From positions 70,358 to 134,357 of the forward strand of contig NZ_JAPYPC010000007.1 of assembly GCF_029937855.1 (NCBI RefSeq): DNA of 64,000 nt, written 5' to 3'. Below the pieces are notes generated by a model. That model was given only the letters and a program-made list of their open reading frames with translations. It made no database searches and was not told the origin of the DNA. Origin of the DNA: Christiangramia sp. (lineage in GTDB: Bacteria; Bacteroidota; Bacteroidia; Flavobacteriales; Flavobacteriaceae). Positions 49,621-58,074 of this stretch are shown here, in pieces (positions within the stretch are counted from its first letter, which is position 1; every line of letters starts with the position of its first letter). Position numbers and translations under genes: made by a program.

Positions 49621-49848
49621 CAGTGGTGTCCGATCAAGATTTTAAAGAACGAACCTGAACCCAGTATTTTGAATGGTTCAACACTTTTTCTACTATCTAT
49701 ACCCTGCCTTTAAAAAATTTTGAATTGTGCCATTCTTTGAAAAACAGCATATTAAATTTACTGTATTTATCACTTAGTTAAGTCCAAGTCTAATTTCTTA
49801 TATCTAAAAGCGAAGCGGTCTAGTTTCTTTAACCACACATGAGTAAAT
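49621..49848 (-). repeat. 228-bp dispersed repeat, copy B
   Basis: Sequence relative of 41819-42043, same orientation, starting CAGTGGTGTCCGATCAAG. Its right end is 11 bp from the stop codon of the SPOR-domain gene and its left end 8 bp from the infB terminator. No coding frame. The GTGTCCGAT end might be the edge of a decayed insertion sequence. Confidence 0.85.
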
Positions 49849-49859
49849 TATAATTACAG

Positions 49860-50249
49860 TTATTTTCTCTGTGGCTTCGGAATAAATGCCGAAGGGAAAG
49901 TTTCTTTAACTGCTAAAAGAGCTCTGTCGGCTTCCAGCCTGCTTCTGAAATTCCCTACCCACACTTTGTAATTTGGAGCTTCATAGGTGATTTGGGAGGG
50001 GTAGGTGTATACATTCCTATATTTTTGGATTACTTCATTAGCTTCGCCATTATCTCCATAGAATAACTGGATAACATACCGGTCACCTATCTTATTGTTT
50101 TCATTCAACTGGGCTTTAACCTCCATTAGTTTTTCAATCTTTTGGTTTTGTTGAATGTTAACGTTTCCTTGTTGTGCCTGAATTTTTCCAGTGGAAAGAA
50201 ATAGAAAAGCGGCAAGGCATAAAAGAAATAACGGTGTTGATTTTCTCAT
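49860..50249 (-). CDS. Exported SPOR-domain protein
   Basis: Protein of 129 aa from the ATG at 50249, which starts the signal peptide MRKSTPLFLLCLAAFLFLSTGKIQAQ; an upstream in-frame ATG adds seven residues and would weaken it. The C-terminal 75 residues form a SPOR domain (YVIQLFYGDNGEANEVIQKYRNVYTYPSQITYEAPNYKVWVGNFRSRLEADRALLAVKETFPSAFIP), which binds peptidoglycan stripped of stem peptides at division sites. A short Gln/Asn-rich linker precedes it. Divergent from the actA gene; repeat copy B follows its stop. Confidence 0.9.
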   Translation of the reverse strand: MRKSTPLFLLCLAAFLFLSTGKIQAQQGNVNIQQNQKIEKLMEVKAQLNENNKIGDRYVIQLFYGDNGEANEVIQKYRNVYTYPSQITYEAPNYKVWVGNFRSRLEADRALLAVKETFPSAFIPKPQRK

Positions 50250-50372
50250 GATATATTGGCATTTTGACAAATGTAAAATTAAATAACTTAAACAGCTTAT
50301 AATTATTATTTAGAACTAATATAAATTACCTATTAACACTTATCTAACATTCCTAAAATCGTCTATAAGTAT

Positions 50373-50380
50373 TACTTTTG
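50373..50380 (+). promoter_or_regulatory. Putative -7 element of the act-cox operon
   Basis: TACTTTTG matches TAnnTTTG, 95 bp before actA. The -33 TTG is missing at 19 bp. The transcript would begin just before the structured leader. Confidence 0.45.
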
Positions 50381-50394
50381 TGCCTGAATTTAAA

Positions 50395-50445
50395 GGTACC
50401 TTTTTAGGTTTTTAGCCCTAAAATACTGAGTGTAAAAACCGTACC
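50395..50445 (+). promoter_or_regulatory. Structured leader of the act operon
   Basis: Nested stems: outer GGTAC (50395-50399) with GTACC (50441-50445) and inner GGTTTTTA (50407-50414) with TAAAAACC (50433-50440), stacked on the 3' side and separated by a 7-nt bulge on the 5' side. An alternative pairing TTTTAGG/CCTAAAA uses the same bases. It lies about 30 nt before the actA ATG and may control translation or mRNA stability. Confidence 0.45.
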
Positions 50446-50474
50446 AAAGTTTAGACGTTAATCGAACTTATAAT

Positions 50475-51836
50475 ATGAAAAAGGTGATTTTCCGCCATTC
50501 AACTCCGCGACAACTACTATTAAGCGTAGCATTTTTATTTATAATTAGCCTGTCTGGTTTTTCCCAGGCTCAGGCGGTGCAGGACACCACCGCGCAGGAG
50601 CAGGCTAACCAGGAAGGGGCTTCTTCTGGTGGTGCCACGGCTTCCAGTTTAGGAGACGCGGCGGCGGGTAAAGAATTATTTAATTCTTTATGTGCTGCAT
50701 GTCATAAACCCTATTCCAATTCTATTGGTCCTGCCTTAAATGGAGTGACAGATAGGCGTGAGATGGATTGGATCCATGAATGGGTTAAGAATTCTGCTGC
50801 TATGATAGCGAGTGGGGATTCAGAGGCTAATGAGATTTATAACGAGTGGAACCAAACGGCGATGCCGGCTTTTCCCCAGTTGTCTAACTCTGATATAGAT
50901 AATATCCTTGCTTATGTTGAGCAGCCTAAGCCGGAGCCCCAGGCGGCGACGGGAGCTGCTGCAGGTGAAGCGGGAGCTGCTGGAGGAACTGGGGGAGTTT
51001 CCACAGATGTGATCTTAGGGATTTTAGTATTCGTTCTGGCGATCCTTCTTTTGGTGCTATTCCTGGTGAATAAAACGCTGAGAAATTTTGCAGACGCTTC
51101 CGGTATCGTGATTCCGGAAAAGCCAAAGAGAAAACCAATCTATAAGTCCTTTGTGGAGAACCAGTTCTTGGTGCTGGTTAGTGCGATATTTGTTCTTTTG
51201 GCAGTAGGTTATTTCGCTTATGGGTTTTTAATGCAGGTTGGGGTGGATAAAGGATATCAGCCAATTCAACCAATTCATTATTCTCATAGGATTCATGCGG
51301 GTGATAATGAGATCGAATGTAAATATTGTCACTCTTCTGCAAGAACCTCGAAGCATTCAGGAATTCCTGCTCTTAATGTTTGTATGAACTGTCATAAAGC
51401 AATTGCAGAGGTTGCTCCTGAAACAGCTACTGAAGAATATTCAAAAGAATTTTACGATAAGGAGATCCAGAAGTTATATGCTGCGGCCGGATGGGACCCT
51501 GCTTCCAGAACTTATTCCGGGGAGGAAAAACCTGTGAAATGGGTACGTATCCATAATCTTCCGGATTTCGCATACTTTAACCATTCTCAGCACGTAAGTG
51601 TTGCCGGGATAGAATGTCAGAAATGTCATGGTCCTATTCAGGAAATGGAAATTGTATATCAGGACGCTCCATTAACCATGGGATGGTGTATTAACTGTCA
51701 CCGTGAAACTAATATCAGGATCGAGGGTAATGAATATTACGAGAAGATCCATGAGGAATTATCTAAAAAATATGGTGTAGAAGAGCTTACTGCTGCCCAG
51801 ATGGGTGGATTAGAATGTGGTAAGTGTCACTATTAA
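50475..51836 (+). CDS. actA: Alternative complex III subunit ActA, multiheme cytochrome c
   Basis: Membrane-attached periplasmic cytochrome of 453 aa in the ACIII quinol oxidase. Six CxxCH heme sites are visible: CAACH (residues 73-77) in an N-terminal monoheme domain, then CKYCH, CMNCH, CQKCH, CINCH and CGKCH in the pentaheme domain. A signal peptide (1-32) and two transmembrane segments (near 180-200 and 225-250) separate them. Five-heme ActA is known; the extra monoheme domain fused at the N terminus fits the Flavobacterium-type arrangement. First gene of actABCDEF-coxBA. Confidence 0.94.
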   Translation: MKKVIFRHSTPRQLLLSVAFLFIISLSGFSQAQAVQDTTAQEQANQEGASSGGATASSLGDAAAGKELFNSLCAACHKPYSNSIGPALNGVTDRREMDWIHEWVKNSAAMIASGDSEANEIYNEWNQTAMPAFPQLSNSDIDNILAYVEQPKPEPQAATGAAAGEAGAAGGTGGVSTDVILGILVFVLAILLLVLFLVNKTLRNFADASGIVIPEKPKRKPIYKSFVENQFLVLVSAIFVLLAVGYFAYGFLMQVGVDKGYQPIQPIHYSHRIHAGDNEIECKYCHSSARTSKHSGIPALNVCMNCHKAIAEVAPETATEEYSKEFYDKEIQKLYAAAGWDPASRTYSGEEKPVKWVRIHNLPDFAYFNHSQHVSVAGIECQKCHGPIQEMEIVYQDAPLTMGWCINCHRETNIRIEGNEYYEKIHEELSKKYGVEELTAAQMGGLECGKCHY

Positions 51837-51884
51837 AATCCTGAAATTCAGGTGTAATTTAAGAAGCTAATATCTAGATATAAT

Positions 51885-54800
51885 ATGTCATCAAACAAGA
51901 AATACTGGAAAAGTGTTGAAGAGCTAAATGAAAATAGCTCTATTGTTGAGACGCTCCAACAAAAGGAATTTGCTGAGGATATTCCTGTAGAGGATTTCCT
52001 TGGGGATAAAGAGAATCTTGGGGATTCTAAAACTTCCAGAAGGGATTTCCTTAAGTATGTTGGGTTCAGTACAGCAGCGGCGTCACTGGCTGCCTGCGAA
52101 GGCCCTGTGACCAAGTCTATTCCTTACGTGGTGCAACCTGATAGGATTGTGCCTGGAATTGCAAATTATTACGCGTCTACCATTGCTGATGGTTTCGACT
52201 TTGCAAGCGTACTGGTTAAAACCCGTGAGGGTAGGCCTATTAAAATTGAAAATAACGAAATGTCCAGGTTTAAAGGCGGTGCGAATGCCCGTGTTCATGC
52301 TTCGGTACTTTCTTTATATGATACAAAAAGGGTAAAACGCCCTATGATTGAAGGCAGGAATGTTTCCTGGGAAGAATTTGACCGTGAGGTGTCCTCTGCA
52401 TTGGATAATACAAGTGGGGATATAGTTCTTCTTACGCAAACATTTGCGAGCCCTTCAACCTCAAAACTTATTCAGGAGTTTTCTTCAAAATATGGAAATG
52501 TTCGTCACGTAGTCTACGATACGGTTTCTGAAGATGCTGCTTTAAATGCATTTCAGTCTAAATTTGGAAAACGTGCCTTGCCTAACTATGATTTCACTAA
52601 AGTGAAAACGGTAGTGGGTGTAGGGGCGGATTTTCTGGGAGACTGGCATGGAGGTGGTTTTGATGCTGCCTATGCGAAAACCAGGATTCCTGATACTTCG
52701 TCAGGCTCAGGAGGTAAAATGTCCCGTCATATTCAGTTTGAATCTAATATGTCACTAACAGGGGCAAATGCAGATAAGCGTGTTCCGTTAAAGCCATCTC
52801 AGCAAAAGGCAGTGCTTTCTGCTTTGAGAGGATATATAGCCGGAGGTTCCTCAACGAGTGATCTTCCTGCAACTATTGATGATGCTGTGGTGAAAGCTGC
52901 GAGGCAGCTAAGACAGGCTGGTAGCGGAGCTGTAGTTGTTTCTGGTATTCCAGATGAAGAAGCGCAAACCTGGGTGTTGGAAATAAATGAGGCGCTTGGT
53001 AGTCAGGTGATGGATACTTCAAATGCAAGAATGATCCGTCAGGGGAACGCTTCTGAAGTTGCCCAGTTGGTGGAAGATATGAATAATGGTAGTGTGGGCG
53101 CTCTTTTAATCGCCGGACTAAATCCGGTTCATACACTTCCAAACGGAAAGGAATTTGCTGAAGCTCTAAAAGAGGTTGAAACTGTAGTAGATTTTACTAC
53201 CAGAACCGATGAGACTTCAAAATTAAGTAAATATGTTGCTGCTACTCCGCATTATTTGGAGAGCTGGGGAGATATCCAGTTTTCTGAAAGATCTTTCAGT
53301 CTAATGCAGCCAACCATAAGACCCTTATTTGATACAAGACAATTTCAGGATACAATTTTGAAATGGTCTGGTAATAATTCGTCTTATTACGAATATATTA
53401 AAGAGACCTGGTCTGGTGGATTGGGTGATAGAAATTGGAGTGAAGTACTTCATGATGGAGTATTTGAAGCTTCTTCGCCTGTTTCAATACCTGCTTCAGA
53501 AAATACAGGTTCTTCTTCAGTTTCATTCAATTTGGATGAAATGGAGGGTGAAGGTTTTGAATTATCGCTTTATACCAGTACTGCGATAGGTGACGGCCAG
53601 CAGGCTAACAATCCATGGTTGCAGGAGATGCCTGATCCTCTTTCGAGAGCGAGCTGGGATAATTATCTAACTATTTCCAAAGCTGATGCTGAAGAACTTG
53701 GTTTAGAAAATGAACATGTTGCTAATGGAGGTCTTAACGGAAGTTATGTAAACCTTAGTGTTGGTGATGCTGTGGTGCAGAATGTACCGGTTTACATCAT
53801 GCCTGGTCAGGCCAAAGGATCTGTTGGTCTTGCGCTTGGTTATGGTAGAAAAGCAGGTGTTCAGGAAGAAATGCAAACGGGTGTAAACGCGTATCCTTTA
53901 TATAAAAATTTCAGTTCTATTCAGAAGGTAAAGATTGAAAAGGCTGCAGGAGTGCATGAATTTGCATGTGTTCAGCTTCATAATACCTTAATGGGTAGAG
54001 GGGATATCATTAAGGAAACAACTCTTGAGATATTCAATACTAAAGATGCTCATGTTTGGAATGAAGTTCCTGAGGTTTCTCTGGATCACCAGGAGACTCC
54101 GGTAACTTCTCCCGAGGTTGATATTTGGGAAAGTTTTGACAGGTCTACAGGGCCGCACTTTAACTTAAGTATAGATTTAAATGCCTGTACGGGTTGTGGT
54201 GCCTGTGTGATCGCATGTCACTCAGAGAATAATGTTCCTGTGGTAGGTAAAGAGGAAGTTAGAAAGTCGAGAGATATGCACTGGTTGCGTATAGATCGTT
54301 ATTTCTCTTCTGAAGATACCTTTACCAACGATCTTGAGAAAAAAGAAAATATTGGAGGCCTGGGAAGTTCACTTTCAGAATTTGGAGAACTTGAGCAGCC
54401 GGCAGATAATCCTCAGGTGGTTTTCCAGCCGGTAATGTGTCAGCACTGTAACCATGCTCCTTGTGAAACTGTTTGTCCGGTAGCGGCAACTTCTCACGGT
54501 AGACAGGGTCAGAACCAAATGATCTATAACAGATGTGTGGGTACAAGATACTGTGCAAACAACTGTCCTTATAAAGTGCGTCGTTTCAACTGGTTCACCT
54601 ATGCACAGAACGATGAATTTGATTATCACATGAACAATGACCTTGGTAGAATGGTGCTTAACCCGGATGTCACGGTACGTTCCAGAGGGGTAATGGAAAA
54701 ATGTTCTATGTGTATTCAGAAAACCCAAAAAACTATCCTTGATGCCAAGCGGGAAGGAAGAACAATTAAGGATGGTGAATTCCAGACGGCTTGTTCTGCA

Positions 54801-54962
54801 GCTTGTGATAAAGGTGCTATAGTTTTTGGTGATGTGAATAACGAGGGCACTAAAATTCTTGAAAAGAAAAATGATGACAGGATGTATCATCTGCTAGAGT
54901 ATGTAGGTACAAAACCAAATGTGATGTATCAAACGAAAGTTAGAAATACAACCGAAGCTTAA
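51885..54962 (+). CDS. actB: Alternative complex III subunit ActB, Mo-oxidoreductase-like and Fe-S protein
   Basis: Large periplasmic subunit of 1025 aa fusing a molybdopterin-oxidoreductase-like domain (ActB1, about 1-730, which carries no Mo in ACIII) to a ferredoxin-like domain (ActB2, about 760-1010). A Tat signal sits near residues 51-71 (SRRDFLKYVGFSTAAASLAAC), ending in a lipobox-like Cys. Four Fe-S binding clusters of Cys are visible: CTGCGACVIACHSE, CQHCNHAPCETVCPV, CVGTRYCANNCPY and CSMCIQKT with CSAACDKG. Electrons pass from quinol through these to the ActA and ActE hemes. Second gene of the operon. Confidence 0.95.
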   Translation: MSSNKKYWKSVEELNENSSIVETLQQKEFAEDIPVEDFLGDKENLGDSKTSRRDFLKYVGFSTAAASLAACEGPVTKSIPYVVQPDRIVPGIANYYASTIADGFDFASVLVKTREGRPIKIENNEMSRFKGGANARVHASVLSLYDTKRVKRPMIEGRNVSWEEFDREVSSALDNTSGDIVLLTQTFASPSTSKLIQEFSSKYGNVRHVVYDTVSEDAALNAFQSKFGKRALPNYDFTKVKTVVGVGADFLGDWHGGGFDAAYAKTRIPDTSSGSGGKMSRHIQFESNMSLTGANADKRVPLKPSQQKAVLSALRGYIAGGSSTSDLPATIDDAVVKAARQLRQAGSGAVVVSGIPDEEAQTWVLEINEALGSQVMDTSNARMIRQGNASEVAQLVEDMNNGSVGALLIAGLNPVHTLPNGKEFAEALKEVETVVDFTTRTDETSKLSKYVAATPHYLESWGDIQFSERSFSLMQPTIRPLFDTRQFQDTILKWSGNNSSYYEYIKETWSGGLGDRNWSEVLHDGVFEASSPVSIPASENTGSSSVSFNLDEMEGEGFELSLYTSTAIGDGQQANNPWLQEMPDPLSRASWDNYLTISKADAEELGLENEHVANGGLNGSYVNLSVGDAVVQNVPVYIMPGQAKGSVGLALGYGRKAGVQEEMQTGVNAYPLYKNFSSIQKVKIEKAAGVHEFACVQLHNTLMGRGDIIKETTLEIFNTKDAHVWNEVPEVSLDHQETPVTSPEVDIWESFDRSTGPHFNLSIDLNACTGCGACVIACHSENNVPVVGKEEVRKSRDMHWLRIDRYFSSEDTFTNDLEKKENIGGLGSSLSEFGELEQPADNPQVVFQPVMCQHCNHAPCETVCPVAATSHGRQGQNQMIYNRCVGTRYCANNCPYKVRRFNWFTYAQNDEFDYHMNNDLGRMVLNPDVTVRSRGVMEKCSMCIQKTQKTILDAKREGRTIKDGEFQTACSAACDKGAIVFGDVNNEGTKILEKKNDDRMYHLLEYVGTKPNVMYQTKVRNTTEA

Positions 54963-54998
54963 TAATAACGAATAACTAAGAATCAATCAGATAAGGAT

Positions 54999-56813
54999 AT
55001 GTCTCATTACGAAGCACCTATACGAAAGCCTCTAGTTACCGGGAACAAAACCTATCACGATGTGACAGTGGATGTTGCTGCTCCGGTGGAAGGAAGGGCT
55101 AATAAAACCTGGTGGATAGTTTTTGCTATCTCCCTTGTTGCCTTTCTTTGGGGTGTTGGATGTATAGTTTACACAATTTCTACGGGTATAGGTACCTGGG
55201 GATTAAACAAAACAGTAGGTTGGGCCTGGGATATTACCAACTTTGTATGGTGGGTAGGTATTGGTCATGCCGGTACACTGATATCGGCCGTATTATTGCT
55301 GTTCCGTCAAAAATGGAGAATGGCCATCAACAGGTCTGCAGAGGCGATGACTATTTTCTCGGTAATGCAGGCAGGTCTATTCCCTTTAATACATATGGGG
55401 CGTCCATGGCTGGCATACTGGGTACTTCCAATTCCTAACCAGTTTGGATCGCTTTGGGTGAACTTTAACTCACCGCTTCTTTGGGATGTATTTGCAATCT
55501 CAACCTATCTTTCGGTTTCCCTGGTATTCTGGTGGACTGGATTGCTACCTGATTTTGCAATGATTCGTGACCGGGCGATTACTCCTTTTACAAAAAGAGT
55601 TTATGGAATATTATCCTTTGGATGGAGTGGTCGTGCCAAAGACTGGCAACGTTTTGAAGAAGTTTCTTTGGTACTTGCAGGACTTGCAACACCACTGGTA
55701 CTTTCTGTACATACCATTGTATCTTTTGACTTCGCAACTTCGGTAATACCGGGATGGCATACCACCATTTTCCCTCCTTACTTTGTTGCGGGTGCGATAT
55801 TCTCTGGATTCGCCATGGTAAATACCTTGCTTATTATCATGAGAAAGGTTTCCAATCTTGAAGATTATATTACTATTCAGCATATAGAATTGATGAACAT
55901 TGTAATTATGATCACAGGTTCTATCGTTGGTACTGCCTATATTACCGAGTTGGTTATTGCGTGGTATTCCGGAGTTGAATACGAACAATATGCGTTTCTT
56001 AACAGAGCCACCGGGCCTTACTGGTGGGCATACTGGAGTATGATGACCTGCAACGTGTTCTCTCCTCAGTTCATGTGGTTCAAGAAATTACGTACAAGTA
56101 TCATGTTCTCGTTTTTTATTTCTATTGTGGTGAATATCGGGATGTGGTTTGAGCGTTTTGTGATTATCGTTACATCGCTTCACCGTGATTACCTTCCATC
56201 TTCATGGACGATGTTCTCTCCAACTTTTGTAGATATTGGGATTTTTATCGGTACTATTGGATTCTTCTTTGTGTTGTTCCTTCTTTATGCTCGTTCCTTC
56301 CCTGTGATCGCTCAGGCAGAGGTGAAGACTATTTTGAAGGCTTCCGGAGAAAAATATAAAAAATTAAGAGCTGAACATGGAGATAATGTACTTCATTATA
56401 ATCCAGAAACTGTAGGTAGAAATCCTGTTCGAAATGAAGAGGAAGGTATACATCATAAAATTGAAGATACTGAACATACCAAGTTAAAAGAAGAAGACCA
56501 TCGTCATGAGGATACTGTAAATGTAGATGGATTGGTTGTTTCTGAAGTTACAAAAGATCGTATTGACGAAATGCTTTCGAGAATAGGAACCTATGATCCA
56601 AAAATTCAGGATGCAGATGATCTTACAAAATTAAAGAACGTAGGGCCGTTGCTTCAGCAACATTTCCACCAGGTAGGTATCTATCTCTTTGATCAGATAA
56701 GTAAATTAACGGAACAGGATTTTGAATTGCTTGATGAAGTAATTGAAAACTTCCCTATAGAGGAAAATAGAGAAGGATGGATAGATCAGGCAAACAAACT
56801 AAAAAATAAATAA
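54999..56813 (+). CDS. actC: Alternative complex III subunit ActC (NrfD-like) with C-terminal extension
   Basis: Integral membrane quinol-binding subunit of 604 aa. Residues about 25-440 have around ten transmembrane helices of the NrfD/PsrC type (WAWDITNFVWWVGIGHAGTLISAVLLLFRQKW, ATPLVLSVHTIVSFDFATSVIPGWHTTIFPPYFVAGAIFSG). After the last helix is a charged tail, His/Glu-rich near 490-510, ending in a compact domain (LTKLKNVGPLLQQHFHQVGIYLFDQISKLTEQDFELL, about 540-604) that looks like a helix-hairpin-helix. ActC usually ends shortly after the membrane part, so the tail is an add-on. Third in the operon. Confidence 0.94.
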   Translation: MSHYEAPIRKPLVTGNKTYHDVTVDVAAPVEGRANKTWWIVFAISLVAFLWGVGCIVYTISTGIGTWGLNKTVGWAWDITNFVWWVGIGHAGTLISAVLLLFRQKWRMAINRSAEAMTIFSVMQAGLFPLIHMGRPWLAYWVLPIPNQFGSLWVNFNSPLLWDVFAISTYLSVSLVFWWTGLLPDFAMIRDRAITPFTKRVYGILSFGWSGRAKDWQRFEEVSLVLAGLATPLVLSVHTIVSFDFATSVIPGWHTTIFPPYFVAGAIFSGFAMVNTLLIIMRKVSNLEDYITIQHIELMNIVIMITGSIVGTAYITELVIAWYSGVEYEQYAFLNRATGPYWWAYWSMMTCNVFSPQFMWFKKLRTSIMFSFFISIVVNIGMWFERFVIIVTSLHRDYLPSSWTMFSPTFVDIGIFIGTIGFFFVLFLLYARSFPVIAQAEVKTILKASGEKYKKLRAEHGDNVLHYNPETVGRNPVRNEEEGIHHKIEDTEHTKLKEEDHRHEDTVNVDGLVVSEVTKDRIDEMLSRIGTYDPKIQDADDLTKLKNVGPLLQQHFHQVGIYLFDQISKLTEQDFELLDEVIENFPIEENREGWIDQANKLKNK

Positions 56814-56818
56814 TCAGG

Positions 56819-57340
56819 ATGGCATCTAAAGTTTTACACGCTATTTACAGAGATGACGATCTACTTTTACAGGCAGTAAAGCAGATTCGTGAAGCACGCT
56901 ATCATATAGGAGAGATCTATTGCCCATTTCCCGTACACGGTCTTGATAAAGCAATGGGGCTCGCTCCTACCAGATTGGCCATCACCTCTTTCATGTATGG
57001 ATTGGTTGGTTTATCTGTAGCTGTTGCTATGATGAACTTTATCATGATAGAAGACTGGCCTCAGGATATTGGCGGGAAACCAAGTTTCAGTTTTATTCAG
57101 AATATGCCGGCATTTGTGCCAATTATGTTTGAATTAACAGTATTCTTTGCGGCTCACCTTATGGTTATTACTTTTTATATGAGAAGTAAATTGTGGCCGT
57201 TCAAAAAAGCAGAGAATCCTGATGTGAGGACTACAGATGATGTATTTCTGATGGAAGTGGATGCTGCCAATCATAATATAGATGACCTAACCGACTTTTT
57301 ATATAATACCGGAGCATCTGAAATTAAATTAATAGAATAA
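56819..57340 (+). CDS. actD: Alternative complex III subunit ActD (DUF3341)
   Basis: Membrane subunit of 173 aa with the DUF3341 pattern: a ferredoxin-like N-terminal part (VLHAIYRDDDLLLQAVKQIREARYHIGEIYCPFPVHGLDKAMGL), two transmembrane helices (near 58-80 and 98-120) and a soluble tail (DVFLMEVDAANHNIDDLTDFLYNTGASEIKLIE). It has no cofactor site and helps hold ActC. Starts 5 bp after actC. Confidence 0.95.
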   Translation: MASKVLHAIYRDDDLLLQAVKQIREARYHIGEIYCPFPVHGLDKAMGLAPTRLAITSFMYGLVGLSVAVAMMNFIMIEDWPQDIGGKPSFSFIQNMPAFVPIMFELTVFFAAHLMVITFYMRSKLWPFKKAENPDVRTTDDVFLMEVDAANHNIDDLTDFLYNTGASEIKLIE

Positions 57341-57352
57341 TACATAGTGATA

Positions 57353-58054
57353 ATGAGAAGTTTATTCCATAAAACTATAGGATTTTGTATGCTTGGCTTA
57401 GCAGTTGTTTCCTGCCATGACAAGGATGATCCAAACTATCAGTACATGCCAGATATGTATGAGCCGGTAGGTTACGAAACTTACGGGGAGTACGATGTTT
57501 TTGAAAACGGCCAGGAAGCTAAATTGCCAGCGGAAGGTTCTATTCCACGGGGTTGGATGCCTTACGAATATCAAAATAATCCAGAGGATGCTGCTGCAGC
57601 AAAAGCCAACTTAAAAAACCCACTTCCTTATACTCAGGACAATTATGCTGAAGGGAAGGCGCTTTACACCATTTATTGTGCCGTGTGCCACGGGGATAAA
57701 GGTGCAGGTAAAGGAATTTTGGTGGAAAGGGAAAAGATTCTTGGAGTTCCTTCTTATGATGACGCTGGACGTGCTATTAATGAAGGAAGTGTATATCACG
57801 TGATGTATTACGGGCTAAATAATATGGGTTCTTATGCTTCTCAAACTTCTATAGAAGAACGTTGGCAGATAGATCATTATGTGATGAGTTTAAAAAACAA
57901 GTTGGAAGGAAAGGCTGAAAGAGAGTTTGAAGAAGAGACTGAAGGGCCAACCCAACTTCTGCCTTCCAGAGCTGATGCAAATCTATATGATGATGCAGGT
58001 GATATTAACTCAGATCAGGAGAACGAAAGCAACCAAACCGAAAATCAAGAATAA
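57353..58054 (+). CDS. actE: Alternative complex III subunit ActE, monoheme cytochrome c lipoprotein
   Basis: Periplasmic lipoprotein cytochrome of 233 aa. The ATG at 57353 starts the signal MRSLFHKTIGFCMLGLAVVSC, with lipid-bearing Cys in VVSCHD; a GTG two codons earlier is not preferred. The heme site is CAVCHG (about residue 106) with the Met ligand region in YYGLNNMGSYAS. It is the electron exit subunit toward the oxidase. An acidic C-terminal tail (SDQENESNQTENQE) is unusual for a cytochrome and may contact partners. Confidence 0.93.
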   Translation: MRSLFHKTIGFCMLGLAVVSCHDKDDPNYQYMPDMYEPVGYETYGEYDVFENGQEAKLPAEGSIPRGWMPYEYQNNPEDAAAAKANLKNPLPYTQDNYAEGKALYTIYCAVCHGDKGAGKGILVEREKILGVPSYDDAGRAINEGSVYHVMYYGLNNMGSYASQTSIEERWQIDHYVMSLKNKLEGKAEREFEEETEGPTQLLPSRADANLYDDAGDINSDQENESNQTENQE

Positions 58055-58074
58055 AGATTTAGATCTATATCGAT

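Noticed and set aside
54375..54890. 171-codon open frame on the minus strand
   Set aside because: Lies wholly antisense to the Fe-S domain of actB and has no signal, motif or ribosome site; a coding shadow.
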